Positions 32,297-43,339 are shown, counted from the stretch's first letter. The stretch: DNA of 49,853 nucleotides from Thermosynechococcaceae cyanobacterium YX3bin19 (GCA_030447595.1 JAUJON010000009.1:1-49853), one strand, 5' to 3'. Numbers and translations are program-made. Notes: generated by a model from the sequence alone, not told the origin.

Positions 32297-34732
32297 ATGC
32301 CGGAAATAATTGTCAATCAGGAAGAGCAGCCCCAGGCAGCGAAGGAGCTAGCCCTAGTGCTTTGGCTGGAGCAGGTGCATCTTAGCGATGTGCCCCTGGT
32401 TGGGGGTAAGAATGCCTCTTTGGGGGAAATGATCCAGCAGTTGTCCCCTCAAGGCATTAATGTTCCCGGCGGGTTCGCCATTACAGCCTTTGCTTACCGT
32501 GATTTCCTCCAATCTGCCGAGCTCGAAGCAAAGCTACGCCAGGTTTTTGCCGATTTGGATGTGGATGATGTCAAGAACCTCCGGCAGCGAGGCAAAAAGG
32601 TCCGCTCGTTAATTTTGGACACTCCCTTCCCCAAGGCTCTGAAAACTGCCATCAGCGAGGCTTATCAGGACCTCTGCCAGCGGTATGGTGCTGATACGGA
32701 TGTAGCGGTACGCTCTAGCGCCACAGCGGAGGATCTACCGGATGCTAGCTTTGCCGGTCAACAGGAATCCTATCTCAATATCAGCGGCACCAAAGGGGTA
32801 TTAGACGCCTGTAAAAAGTGTTTTGCCTCCCTATTTACAGACCGGGCAATTTCCTATCGCCAGCGCAAGGGCTTTGACCACTTCAGCATTGCCCTCTCAG
32901 TATGCGTGCAGAAAATGGTGCGCTCAGATCTAGCGACATCCGGCGTCATGTTTTCCATTGATCCAGAAACGGGCTTTGCCAATGCAGTGCTGATCAGTGC
33001 CGCTTACGGTCTGGGAGAAAACGTTGTCCAGGGGGTCATAAACCCGGATGAATATGTAGTGTTTAAGCCAACGCTGAAGCAGGGCTTTCGCTCGATCTTA
33101 GAAAAGAGATTGGGCAGCAAGGCGTTTAAGATGGTGTACGCAGATGGCCCCAAGCTGACGAAAAACCTGCCTGTCTCACCGGCAGAGCAGCGACAATTTG
33201 CCCTCTCAGATGCGGAGGTTCTCCAACTGGCTCATTGGGCCTGCTTGATTGAAGACCACTACACCCAGTTGCATGGTGTGTTGACCCCCATGGACATTGA
33301 GTGGGCCAAAGACGGCGATACCCAAGAGCTGTTTGTGGTGCAGGCTCGCCCAGAGACGGTGCAGTCTCAGAAGTCCAAAAATGTCCTGCGGAGCTATCGG
33401 CTGGAGGAGCCAGGGGAGGTATTGGTAAGGGGCCGGAGCGTTGGGGACGCGATCGCTCAGGGGAAAGCCCGCGTGATTCTAGATATGCAGAAGGTAGATC
33501 ACTTCCGCCCTGGAGAGGTCTTGGTCACCGATAGAACTGACCCCGACTGGGAGCCGATTATGAAACGGGCCAGCGCGATCGTCACAGAACAGGGGGGACG
33601 AGTCTGTCATGCAGCCATCATTGCTCGCGAGCTAGGCATTCCGGCAGTGGTTGGGACTGGAAACGCCACCGCCCAATTAAAGACCGGGGAAGCCGTTACT
33701 GTGTCCTGCGCCGAAGGGGACGAAGGGCGCATCTACCGGGGGCTGGTTCCCTTTGAAGTTAAAGAAGTGCCGTTAGAAACCCTGCCGCAAACCCGTACCC
33801 AACTGATGATGAATGTGGGTAACCCAGGAGAAGCGTTTAGTCTCGCTGCAATTCCTAACGATGGGGTTGGGTTGGCTCGCTTGGAGTTTATTATCGCCAA
33901 TCATATCAAGGTTCACCCGCTGGCCCTAATTCACCATGCAACGCTAGAGGACCGAGAACTTCAGGACCAGCTGGCAGAACTCACTGCCCAGCACGAAGAT
34001 AAGCCCCAGTACTTTGTGGATAAGTTAGCTCAGGGTGTCGGTATGATTGCCGGAGCTTTCTATCCTAAGCCAGTGGTTGTAAGGCTCTCGGATCTTAAGA
34101 GCAATGAATACGCCAATCTACTCGGTGGGCGGCAATTTGAGCCCGTAGAAGAAAATCCCATGCTAGGCTGGCGAGGCGCTTCACGGTACTGTGATGATCG
34201 CTACCGCCAAGCCTTTGCCCTAGAGTGCCAGGCCCTGAAACGCGTGCGGGAGGAAATGGGGTTAACGAATGTAATTCTCATGGTGCCTTTTTGTCGCACT
34301 CCGGAAGAGGGGCGAGCCGTTTTAGCAGAGATGGCTCACCACGGCTTGGTGCAGGGAGAAAACGGCTTACAGGTCTACGTCATGTGTGAGTTGCCCAGCA
34401 ATGTCGTACTGGCAGACGAATTTTGCCAGGTGTTTGATGGGTTTTCTATTGGGTCTAATGACCTGACCCAGCTCACCCTGGGTCTCGATCGAGATTCCGC
34501 TTTGGTCGCCCATTTGTTTGATGAACGTCATGAGGCTGTGAAGCGGATGGTGCAGCAGGCGATTACTACTGTGAAAAAGCATGGTCGCAAAATTGGCATC
34601 TGTGGTCAGGCTCCTAGCGATTATCCAGAGTTTGCCCGTTTCTTAGTGGAACAGGGAATTGACTCTATTAGCCTGAATCCTGACTCAGTGCTGAAGACGC
34701 TTTTAGAAGTCGCAGCAGCCGAAGGAGATTAA
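32297..34732 (+). CDS. ppsA: Phosphoenolpyruvate synthase
   Basis: An 811-residue enzyme making PEP, AMP and phosphate from pyruvate, ATP and water for gluconeogenesis. Order: N-terminal ATP-grasp domain (VGGKNASLGEMI, VRSSATAEDLPDASFAGQQE), central phospho-His domain with the catalytic His in GGRVCHAAIIARELGIPAVVG, and C-terminal PEP/pyruvate barrel (ENPMLGWRGASRY, MCELPSNVVLADEF, GSNDLTQLTLGLDRD, and the catalytic-Cys segment KIGICGQAPSD). The frame is complete and the length normal. It is monocistronic. Confidence 0.96.
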   Translation: MPEIIVNQEEQPQAAKELALVLWLEQVHLSDVPLVGGKNASLGEMIQQLSPQGINVPGGFAITAFAYRDFLQSAELEAKLRQVFADLDVDDVKNLRQRGKKVRSLILDTPFPKALKTAISEAYQDLCQRYGADTDVAVRSSATAEDLPDASFAGQQESYLNISGTKGVLDACKKCFASLFTDRAISYRQRKGFDHFSIALSVCVQKMVRSDLATSGVMFSIDPETGFANAVLISAAYGLGENVVQGVINPDEYVVFKPTLKQGFRSILEKRLGSKAFKMVYADGPKLTKNLPVSPAEQRQFALSDAEVLQLAHWACLIEDHYTQLHGVLTPMDIEWAKDGDTQELFVVQARPETVQSQKSKNVLRSYRLEEPGEVLVRGRSVGDAIAQGKARVILDMQKVDHFRPGEVLVTDRTDPDWEPIMKRASAIVTEQGGRVCHAAIIARELGIPAVVGTGNATAQLKTGEAVTVSCAEGDEGRIYRGLVPFEVKEVPLETLPQTRTQLMMNVGNPGEAFSLAAIPNDGVGLARLEFIIANHIKVHPLALIHHATLEDRELQDQLAELTAQHEDKPQYFVDKLAQGVGMIAGAFYPKPVVVRLSDLKSNEYANLLGGRQFEPVEENPMLGWRGASRYCDDRYRQAFALECQALKRVREEMGLTNVILMVPFCRTPEEGRAVLAEMAHHGLVQGENGLQVYVMCELPSNVVLADEFCQVFDGFSIGSNDLTQLTLGLDRDSALVAHLFDERHEAVKRMVQQAITTVKKHGRKIGICGQAPSDYPEFARFLVEQGIDSISLNPDSVLKTLLEVAAAEGD

Positions 34733-34756
34733 GCGCCCATTCTGTTATTGCAGTGT

Positions 34757-34969
34757 TTAGCTAAGCGCTCTTACCAATCGCGGGCGGCTTTTTCTGTCCG
34801 TCCGTGATTGTGCCAGCTGGTGAATAATATTGGACTGGATCAAATCATTGCGGATTGCTTGTTTGAGGCACAGCCGTAGCTCTTCAAGGTCGAGTTTATC
34901 AACCTCAAACTGTGCTGCCCGGACAATCGCTTCTTGTTCAAGGGTTAATTCCATAGCAGGGGTAAGCAT
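34757..34969 (-). CDS. NblA-like phycobilisome degradation protein (probable)
   Basis: A 70-residue protein from ATG 34967-34969 (MLTPAMELTLEQEAIVRAAQ), with GAGAAG-like pairing upstream; a second ATG at 34952-34954 would give MELTLEQE. The core matches NblA in length and in spacing: ELTLEQE at the start of helix 1, Arg at +10, Val at +16, and a Leu-rich second helix ending IIHQLAQ. NblA adapts phycobilisomes to the Clp protease under nutrient starvation. The second helix diverges, and the tail is basic (TDRKSRPRLVRALS), so this may be an NblA-related protein rather than a functional NblA. Convergent with ppsA, 24 bp apart. Confidence 0.55.
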   Translation of the reverse strand: MLTPAMELTLEQEAIVRAAQFEVDKLDLEELRLCLKQAIRNDLIQSNIIHQLAQSRTDRKSRPRLVRALS

Positions 34970-35044
34970 AGTTGTCTTCTCAATAGTTGCAAGCTGGACT
35001 CCTAAGTACCTAGACGAGCCCAAGACCATTCCGATTCAAACCTA

Positions 35045-35493
35045 GAGTCAAGGTATTAAGACATCTTTGCGGCTGATTGAGTCTATCCCGATCAAGCTAC
35101 TCCAATCAGCTCTACCGAGATCGACAGTTTTAGAATTAGCTCCCTGGCCAGAACTGCTCACAGAAGCTGCGATGACTATTGTTGTTGTCCACACGACTGC
35201 AGTCGCTAATATACCCGGTTTCATAGTGGCCCTTCTCTATCGCTCAATCGAACTGCTGGCCCCCATCAGTATTTTCTAGTTTCCAACTATTTGCGAATCA
35301 CATCTAGAGCATGACTGACACTTTATAGATTGGCACTACTGAGATGCTGTATGAACTTGGAGCCACTGCAAATCTTAGCGAGGGCAAGAGGCCGACGTTA
35401 TGAGAAAAAGCGGCTGTTTAAGCATCGAAGCCCAAGTGTTGCAAAGTCGTTTAAACTCAAGTCTGGATCATGAGTCGATAAAGGTAGCAAGAG
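35045..35493. other. Intergenic region upstream of gatA
   Basis: About 450 bp with no recognisable gene. A possible short plus-strand frame at 35067-35279 has a hydrophobic stretch but no family features. The gatA promoter must be here. Confidence 0.5.
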
Positions 35494-36942
35494 ATGGCAT
35501 TCATCCGCGAGCTGCACCACCAGCTGGTTAGCAAAGAACGCTCTGCTGTTGAAATTACGCAAGATGCGTTAAATCGCATCACGCAGTTAGAACCAAAATT
35601 GCACAGCTTTTTGTGTGTCACTACAGAGCGGGCGCTAGCACAGGCACGGGCAGTGGATGCCAAAATCGCGGCTGGAGAAGAAATCGGACCGCTGGCAGGA
35701 ATTCCGGTTGGCATTAAGGATAGTATCTGTACCCAGGGTATTCCCACGACTTGTGCTTCCCGGATATTGGAGAACTTCATTCCGCCCTACGACTCGACGG
35801 TGACGCAAAAACTGGCTGAAGCTGGTGCGGTGATGGTAGGCAAAACCAATCTAGATGAGTTTTCTATGGGCAGCTCCACCGAGACCTCTGCCTATCAAAT
35901 CACTGCGAATCCCTGGGATTTATCCCGGATACCGGGAGGATCTTCGGGGGGATCCGCAGCAGCAGTAGCGTCTGGAGAGTGCCCTATTGCCCTGGGTGGC
36001 GACACTGGTGGTTCGATTCGTCTCCCAGCCGCCTTCTGCGGTGTGGTGGGGCTGAAACCAACCTACGGCTTGGTGTCCCGCTATGGGCTCGTTGCCTTTG
36101 CTTCTTCTTTAGATCAAATCGGTCCTTTTGGGAAAACTGTGGAGGATGCAGCGGTTTTGCTGGGTGTGCTTGCCGGTCATGATCCCAAAGACTCTACAAG
36201 TCTCAAGGTTGAAATTCCAGATTATACCCAGTTTCTCACCCCAGATCTGAAGGGCAAGAAATTAGGCGTAATTCGAGAAACTTTTGGGGAAGGCTTAGAC
36301 TCAGCCGTGGAACAAACTGTGCGTCAAGCCATTCAACAACTGCAAGATTTAGGTGCAGAAGTTCAGGAAATCTCGTGCCCCCGCTTCCGCTACGGCCTAC
36401 CCGCCTACTACATCATTGCCCCCTCAGAAGCGTCTGCCAATCTTGCTCGCTACGATGGGGTGAAGTACGGCTTGCGCGCTACAGAGGCAGAGAACTTGCT
36501 GGATATGTATACCCGCACCCGCACTTGCGGCTTTGGGGCTGAGGTCAAACGCCGGATCATGATTGGCACCTATACCCTTTCTGCGGGTTACTACGATGCT
36601 TACTATCTGAAGGCACAAAAAGTTCGCACTCTCATCAAGCAGGACTTCGAGCGCGCTTTTGAGCAGGTAGATGTCTTGGTGTGCCCTACCGCACCGACCA
36701 CGGCGTTTAAAGCAGGTGAGAGAACTGCTGACCCTCTGAGTATGTATCTTACGGATCTGATGACCATCCCGGTGAATCTCGCGGGTCTGCCAGGAATGAG
36801 TTTACCCTGCGGCTTTGATCATTTGGGGCTGCCAATTGGCCTGCAGTTGATTGGCAAGGCACTGAGAGAAGACCAACTGATTCAGGTTGCCTATGCCTAC
36901 GAGCAAGCCACTCCCTGGCATCAACGGATGCCTGCAAGCTAA
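35494..36942 (+). CDS. gatA: Aspartyl/glutamyl-tRNA amidotransferase subunit A
   Basis: A 482-residue amidase subunit of GatCAB, which converts Glu-tRNA(Gln) to Gln-tRNA(Gln) by releasing ammonia from glutamine. The Ser-cisSer-Lys triad is visible: Lys in [11 protein letters not shown], and serines in the Gly/Ser-rich [17 protein letters not shown] and [16 protein letters not shown]. The [16 protein letters not shown] and [17 protein letters not shown] segments are typical of GatA. The frame is intact and full length. gatB and gatC are not in the window, normal for cyanobacteria. Confidence 0.96.
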   Translation: MAFIRELHHQLVSKERSAVEITQDALNRITQLEPKLHSFLCVTTERALAQARAVDAKIAAGEEIGPLAGIPVGIKDSICTQGIPTTCASRILENFIPPYDSTVTQKLAEAGAVMVGKTNLDEFSMGSSTETSAYQITANPWDLSRIPGGSSGGSAAAVASGECPIALGGDTGGSIRLPAAFCGVVGLKPTYGLVSRYGLVAFASSLDQIGPFGKTVEDAAVLLGVLAGHDPKDSTSLKVEIPDYTQFLTPDLKGKKLGVIRETFGEGLDSAVEQTVRQAIQQLQDLGAEVQEISCPRFRYGLPAYYIIAPSEASANLARYDGVKYGLRATEAENLLDMYTRTRTCGFGAEVKRRIMIGTYTLSAGYYDAYYLKAQKVRTLIKQDFERAFEQVDVLVCPTAPTTAFKAGERTADPLSMYLTDLMTIPVNLAGLPGMSLPCGFDHLGLPIGLQLIGKALREDQLIQVAYAYEQATPWHQRMPAS

Positions 36943-37045
36943 ATTAACGGAAGTTCGCTGGGGAAAGTTAGCATAGGATCCCAGTATTACCAGCAAGCAA
37001 CATTCTTGCTGAGCCTGCGTCGCGGCACCGAGTTAGGGTAGAGCT

Positions 37046-38179
<1,134 letters not shown>

Positions 38180-38190
38180 CGATAGTGGTC

Positions 38191-38866
38191 ATGAAGTTAG
38201 CGCGAACCCTACAGGACTGGCTCAATCTTTTCTCTCTACGCGACTTGCCCCCTGTGTGGTCGTTCAGCAGCCCAAGAAATTTGTTCTGATTGCCAGCAGC
38301 AAATTAGGAGCTGTCAATTGCCGCATCCTCGGCACGTTCGGCAGGCATTGCCCATATTTTCTTGGGGGTCTTACGGTGGGGCACTCAAACGGGCGATCGC
38401 TGCCTTGAAATACAATAATCAACCTCAACTTGCTCGTCCGCTTGGGCAATGGCTAGCTCAAGCTTGGCGCAGTTCTCTAGTCTCACGCCCGCCCCTAACG
38501 GTTGTCCCTATCCCCCTGCATCAAGATAGGTACAAACTGCGGGGTTACAATCAGGCAGCACTTTTGGCCCACAGCTTCTGCGCTCTTGCAGGGTTGTCCC
38601 TGCAATGCTATGGCTTAGAGCGATCGCAGAACACGCAAGCCCAATTTGGTCTATCAATCGCCCAACGAGAACAAAACCTGTTTCAAGCCTTTAACCTCGG
38701 TCAGGACTTTTTACGAAAGCCTCCGGTTTACCCTGTACTTCTGCTAGACGACATTTACACTACCGGGGCAACGACTCGCTCTGCCGCAAACGTACTGCAA
38801 CACGCTGGAATTGAAGTCTATGGAATAGTTACGTTTGCCTTTGCCAAGCAGCTTAAAGCTCAGTAG
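38191..38866 (+). CDS. comF: ComF-family phosphoribosyltransferase, one frameshift
   Basis: ATG at 38191 starts MKLARTLQDWLNLF. After a shift near 38245 the frame reads CPLCGRSAAQEICSDC, the paired zinc-ribbon cysteines of ComF. Then come ALKRAIAALKYNNQPQLARPL, LTVVPIPLHQDRYKLRGYNQA and the PRPP-binding loop VLLLDDIYTTGATTRSAANVL. Family members are needed for DNA uptake in transformable bacteria (ComFC). The role here is inferred only from homology. The joined length (~225 residues) is normal. It directly follows pyrD. Confidence 0.88.
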
Positions 38867-38924
38867 TTGTAATCGCTAGCCAATAAGAAAAAGACTTGCA
38901 ACTTAAGGGTCTACCTGAGGAACC

Positions 38925-39420
38925 TATGCGTCAGCCGTTACCTCTTGATTTGCTTCAGCATCAACGTCCTCTGTCGCTTCCGACTGAGTCTCTTCAGCCA
39001 CAGGGGGTTTAGGACCCCGGCAGGATTTGCTGGCGGCCGGCTTAGGACCCTTTTGTCATCCTTTTCATCAAAGCCAGAGTTTTGATGTTCAGGCGTTCTA
39101 GGATTTGCTGGCGGCCTAGTTCAATTTAATCTAGGGCTGTTCTTCTCGTCCTCGGTTGCCTTTGCCTTTCGACGACATGGTGTTCTCGTTCTCCCTGGCC
39201 TCCCCTTTTGTCAGCCAGAACTTTTTCTCCGTTTTTTAAAAAGGCCGTCTTGAGAGCCATGCTTGGCCTGGTTACAGTTTAAGGACTCCATTGCTTCGGA
39301 GGCTGGCGCCACAAAGTTTTGATGTTCAGGCGTCCTAGGTTCAGTCTCAGGATTTGGGACTCCCTAGAGAACAACCTCGCTCAGCAGCGGCCTGACGCTC
39401 AGATTCTACTTAATTGGACG
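38925..39420 (-). pseudogene. Degenerate repeat-containing protein with acidic C-terminus
   Basis: No family recognised. On the minus strand the last 30 residues look genuinely coding: GPKPPVAEETQSEATEDV, then DAEANQEVTADA and a stop near 38927. Upstream, in shifted frames, are two related peptide stretches (ETEPRTPEHQNFVAPASEAM and NPRTPEHQNSGFDEKDDK) and repeated GPKP motifs. The DNA repeats match these: 19 bp shared by 39078-39096 and 39315-39333, and 17 bp shared by 39022-39038 and 39100-39116. Read together this suggests a disordered Pro/Lys/Glu-rich protein broken by frameshifts, or a scrambled assembly of one. Confidence 0.4.
39168..39199 (+). repeat. 32-bp direct repeat, copy A
   Basis: Identical to 39602-39633 (begins TTCGACGACATGG, ends CTCCCTGGC). 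The copies lie 434 bp apart. After each copy other shared blocks follow in the same order, so copy A looks like a shortened, diverged version of the sequence after copy B. Confidence 0.85.
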
Positions 39421-39601
39421 TTCTACCATGATTTTGTACTGTTCAGAAATTTAATCTGATGGGCATAGTGTAGGCAACCTGAAGCGCCCACCAAATTAAG
39501 TGGGCAATGCTGCCTGGGAAACGAAAAGTGCAATACTGCTGAGATGGCGATTGCCTTTGGACTGTCTGCCCCCTCAAACGTCATAATCCCAACGATTAAA
39601 G

Positions 39602-39633
39602 TTCGACGACATGGTGTTCTCGTTCTCCCTGGC
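39602..39633 (+). repeat. 32-bp direct repeat, copy B
   Basis: Partner of copy A at 39168-39199. It is followed by GCCAGAACTTT (about 39678) and a GGTTACAGGCAGTTTAAGGACT block (about 39784), both with counterparts after copy A (about 39215 and 39270). Confidence 0.85.
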
Positions 39634-40200
39634 AAAATAACTCAAGCAAACCCACTTCAAAGCCAGCGGTCTGCTGTTGCAGCCAGAACTTTAGCTGCTC
39701 GCTCCGTTAGTTTAACGCAATTACAGCCTCTGCTAGTCTTGCCAGAGTGCGGCGATGGTTGCAAGCATGGCAGTCAAGTGCTTGGTTACAGGCAGTTTAA
39801 GGACTGGGGAAATCCCATCACCTGCTTAACCGGGAAATTACTGGCGTAGATCAACCAAAGCTTATGGGAAGGTCCTGCTGGGGAACACGGCATTCCATTT
39901 TTGGTAACCGCAGTTGTCTAAAATGTTATGGCCAGCGCCAGTTCAAAGGATTTGGTGCATGTCCGTGCTTGGGGGAGTTTGTATAGCACCCGCTACTCGC
40001 GCTGTTTGCGCGTGACCGTCGTTGCCCATGATTCCAGAAGCTAGCAGCTTGGTCACCAGAAGTACCGACTATGCGCTCGCGCTTGTCAGACAACAGTTTG
40101 GCAAATGCTAGTCAAGTACCGATTGTAGACACGGTTAAAGTCCCTCGTGCCCTCTTCTACACTTGGTCTGACTTCTTTGCTATGCTGCTTAATGGATAAA
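39634..40200. other. Unassigned stretch between repeat B and dedA
   Basis: A plus-strand frame through 39544-39849 contains CGDGCKHGSQVLGYRQFKDW, and about 100 bp later KCYGQRQFKGFGACPCLG appears in another frame; the similarity between the two hints at an internal repeat. Two AAGTACCGAyT blocks occur near 40060 and 40110. I recognise no gene family. It could be a decayed mobile element. Confidence 0.3.
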
Positions 40201-40211
40201 GTCGAGCTTGC

Positions 40212-40792
40212 GGTGAGACAATTACTTTGGTAGGGGGATTTTTTGCTGGAAGTGGTGAACTAGACTATTGGCTAGTACTGGGGAGCGCGGTTACAGGTGC
40301 AATCTTAGGCGACAATTTTGGCTATTGGATCGGCGTTTATGGCGGTTGGCCATTATTACTCCGCTTAGGCCGAGTGTTTCAAATCCAGGAAGCTCAGCTT
40401 ACAGAAGTCAAGTCTCTGATTCAGCAACAGCGCCGCTAGAGCTGTTTTTCTGGGTCGATTTGTGGCTCTACTGCGAATCTTTGCTGGACCGATGGCCGGT
40501 ATTGCCGGCATGCCCTACGGCCAGTTTCTGTTCTATAACTCAGTTGGCGCCATTCTCTGGGCTGCAGTTGTTGTTACCCTATCTTTCTTTGCTGGACAGA
40601 TTGTCTCCCTTGAGCAGCTAGTAGTTTGGGCTGGACAGTTTGCCTTCATTGCTTTGGGGCTGGTTACTGCCTGGGATTGCCACCGCGCTTTGGCGGGAGT
40701 TCCGTCAGGAAAAAGCTTACCAGCAGCTTGAACTCCAAAGTTCAGAGGTTAAGCCTCCGGAAGACCTCTATGCTGGGACCAAACCCGAGTAG
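40212..40792 (+). pseudogene. DedA-family membrane protein, N-terminus missing and frameshifted
   Basis: The core is clear: GETITLVGGFFAGSGELDYW, GAILGDNFGYWIGVYGG, then after a shift near 40436 FLGRFVALLRIFAGPMAGIA, containing the DedA/SNARE-associated motif (F-x-G-R-F-x-x-x-x-R...G), and MPYGQFLFYNSVGAILWA. An extra C near 40672 separates the last helix from REFRQEKAYQQLELQ and the stop at 40790-40792. DedA proteins are membrane proteins of the lipid-scramblase/undecaprenyl-phosphate flippase superfamily. The first ~40 residues are not recognisable upstream, so this copy may be genuinely truncated. Its 3' end overlaps argG by 44 bp, tail to tail. Confidence 0.75.
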
Positions 40793-41954
40793 GCAAACCC
40801 CAAACGTAGATAAAGCCTTCTGCTGCTTTATGGTCAAACTGATCGCCTGCCCCATAGGTGGCTAAGTCAGTAGCGTAGAGTGAATGACTGGACTTGCGCC
40901 CGACGATGGTGGCATTACCCTTTAAACAGTTTAATTCGCACCGTGCCAGAAACTCGGGCTTGCGTTTGCTGCACAAAAGCGTCAAGCGCTTGCTTTAGAG
41001 GACTATACCAGAGGCCGTTATAGACTAGCTTGCTATAGGTTTCTTCAATCCCTCGCTTGTACTGGGTAACATCAGGCGTCAGCGTCAAGCTTTCTAGATC
41101 CCGGTGGGCTTGGATCAGAACGAGCAGAGCTGGGGTCTCATAAATTTCCCGTGATTTAATGCCGACCAAACGGTTTTCCATCATGTCGATGCGCCCAATA
41201 CCATGCCTTCCCGCCAATTGGTTTAAGTGGCTAATTAGGGCAATAGGGGCCAGGGTTTCACCGTTGAGGCTGGCTGGCTGACCCTGCTCAAAGCCGATCT
41301 CTACATACTCCGCTTCGTCGGGAGTATCGGCGATCGCCTGGGTCAACAGATAAATCTCTTCATCTGGTTCAGTCCAGGGATCTTCTAGGGGCCCTGCTTC
41401 AATACTGCGGCCTAGTAGGTTGCGGTCAATGCTGTAGGGGAGAAGCTTTCTTCACCGGGAGGCAATGCCAAAGCGTTCCCCGTAGGCGATGGTTTCTTCC
41501 CGGCTCATTCCCCACTCTCGGGCAGGAGCAAGGACTTTCAGCGCTGGATTGAGGGCCACGATCGCCACGTCAAAGCGGACTTGATCATTGCCTTTGCCGG
41601 TGCAGCCGTGGGCCACTGCATCGGCCCCATACTCCTCAGCTGCCTCCACCAGCAGTTTGGCAATTAGGGGCCGGGCCAAGGCTGTAGAAAGAGGATAGCG
41701 ATTTTCATACAGGGCATTAGCTTGAATTGCCGGAAAGGCATAGTCCCGCACAAAGTTTTCGGTTGCATCCACCACCAGGGCCTTATCTGCCCCCGACTTT
41801 AAAGCTTTGTCCCGGATGGGTTCGAGTTCATCGCCCTGGCCTAAATCAGCAGCCAAGGTAATGACCTCACCCCCCACTCCTGCTTCAAGTAGGGAATGCA
41901 GACTGATGTATCAACCCCCCGAGTAAGCGAGAACAACTTTTTAGCGCGGCCCAT
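40749..41954 (-). CDS. argG: Argininosuccinate synthase, several frameshifts
   Basis: Joins citrulline and aspartate with ATP in arginine synthesis. ATG at 41952-41954 reads MGRAKK, but the ATP-binding P-loop that should read [12 protein letters not shown] is out of frame over about nine codons because of bases lost next to AAAAA and in a G-run. The true frame then gives [50 protein letters not shown], and after paired indels near 41440 [16 protein letters not shown]. The last part runs [15 protein letters not shown] to [14 protein letters not shown], past an extra G near 40920. Length as joined is ~400 residues, normal. All breaks but the net three-base loss at the P-loop lie in homopolymers and look like sequence error. 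Confidence 0.92.
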
Positions 41955-42363
41955 GATTGATTGGTGATAGAACAACTGAGTCCTTATTATCAACCAATTG
42001 CCCAGAATTCCTGTCAGGTATTTCACAGATTTGCAAATGCAGCTTGAGGCAAACAAAGTGAACTGCGGAGGCGATCATGAGCATCAGTGGTTATGAGTCT
42101 AGGAATTTGGCATTTCTCAATCACAAAGTATACAAATTAAAAATGTCGTTGAGGCTAATAGGTTGGGCTCCTGAGCACCCCAAACGATTGCCGATAATGT
42201 CCGATTAAGCTATGCAAAGACCAGTAGTCACCAAACGTACTAATTTTGATGAGCGACGATAAACCGATCAAGCCATCTGCAGGGTCTTGGTAGTGCAGCT
42301 GCCACCCACTGGAAGGAATGGGGGCTAGCCCCCTGAGCAAGCTGCACCTGATCAGGAGTAGCC
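41955..42363. other. Intergenic region between argG and the GT2 gene
   Basis: About 400 bp between divergent genes. One minus-strand frame at 42155-42340 is open but has no recognisable features. It should contain the argG promoter and that of the glycosyltransferase. Confidence 0.5.
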
Positions 42364-43292
42364 ATGTTTTTCAGCGTTGTCATTCCTACTTATAATCGCA
42401 AGCCCATTCTAGAAAAGTGCCTATTGGCTTTAGAACAGCAGAAATTGTCGACTGACCACCGCTACGAGGTCATCCTGGTGGACGATGGCTCAACGGATGG
42501 TACTGTAGCCTGGCTGCAGGAGCAGACTACCCGGCTTTCCCACCTGCGGCTATTTTGCCAAGACCACCAGGGACCTGCGGCAGCTCGCAACTTGGGCGTG
42601 GAGCGGGCGGCAGGAGACACAATTGTGTTTATTGACAGTGATCTAGTGGTTACAGAGCATTTTCTTCAATCCCATGCAGATGCCTTGATTCAAGGGCAGC
42701 GAACCCTGGGTAATCACCGCTTATTTACCTATGGGCGGGTCATTAACACCTGTAACTTCGCAGATCCACAGTTGAATCTTACAAGTTGACGGACTTTTCA
42801 GCGGCTTATTTTGCCACTGGAAATGTGGCGATCGCGTACCTGGTTAGAGCAGGCTGGCCCGTTTGATCCTCGGTTTCAACTCTACGGCTGGGAAGACCTA
42901 GAGCTAGGAGCACGGCTGAAAAAACTGGGGCTGAAACTGGTTAAAGCGCCGACCGCCGTGGGATACCACTGGCATCCGCCTTTTTCCCTAGCCCAAATTC
43001 CCCACCTAATTGACAAGGAAATTCAGCGAGGCCGCATGGGGGTTCTGTTCTATCAAAAGCATCCCACCTGGGAAGTACGGATGATGATTCAGATGACTTG
43101 GCTGCATCGCCTGCTTTGGGGGCTGCTTTCCTCGGCGGCCAGCTGAATGAACGTACCTTGGCACCGCTGCTCCAATGGCTAATCCAGCGCGGCAAACCTC
43201 AGCTCGCCCTAGAAATTGCCCGGATCTTCCTCAACTGGTATAACGTTCAGGGTGTTTATGCTGCCTACGCTGAGCAGCAGAAACAGCAGTAA
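42364..43292 (+). CDS. Family 2 glycosyltransferase, frame interrupted
   Basis: GT-A fold transferase. ATG at 42364 starts MFFSVVIPTYNRKPILEKCL. Nucleotide-binding motifs are VILVDDGSTDGTVAWL, GPAAARNLGVERA and FIDSDLVV. Frame breaks occur near 42765-42790 (restored: YKLTDFSAAYFATGNVAIA) and 43120. GPFDPRFQLYGWEDLELGAR holds the catalytic-base ED, followed by YHWHPPFSLAQIPHLIDKE. The C-terminus reads LAPLLQWLIQRGKPQLALEI. Joined length ~310 residues. Donor and acceptor unknown; the family makes polysaccharides or glycolipids. It is convergent with kaiC. Confidence 0.85.
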
Positions 43293-43339
43293 CTTTTGTT
43301 TTGTCAGTATGGCAGGACCTGGCTTGACTCAACTGCAGC

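Noticed and set aside
35067-35279. Possible small membrane protein upstream of gatA
   Set aside because: One hydrophobic stretch but no start signal or family hallmark.
38925-39640. CRISPR array
   Set aside because: Repeats are unequal in length and spacing and match coding peptides; no regular repeat-spacer pattern or cas genes.
39544-39849. 101-residue plus-strand frame
   Set aside because: Runs across the repeat-rich region and has a weak Cys motif only; not strong enough to call a gene.
40212-40792. DedA broken only by sequencing error
   Set aside because: Two breaks fit that, but the first ~40 residues cannot be recovered upstream in any frame, so true truncation remains likely.
42155-42340. 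61-residue minus-strand frame between argG and the GT2 gene
   Set aside because: No recognisable features; likely promoter DNA.
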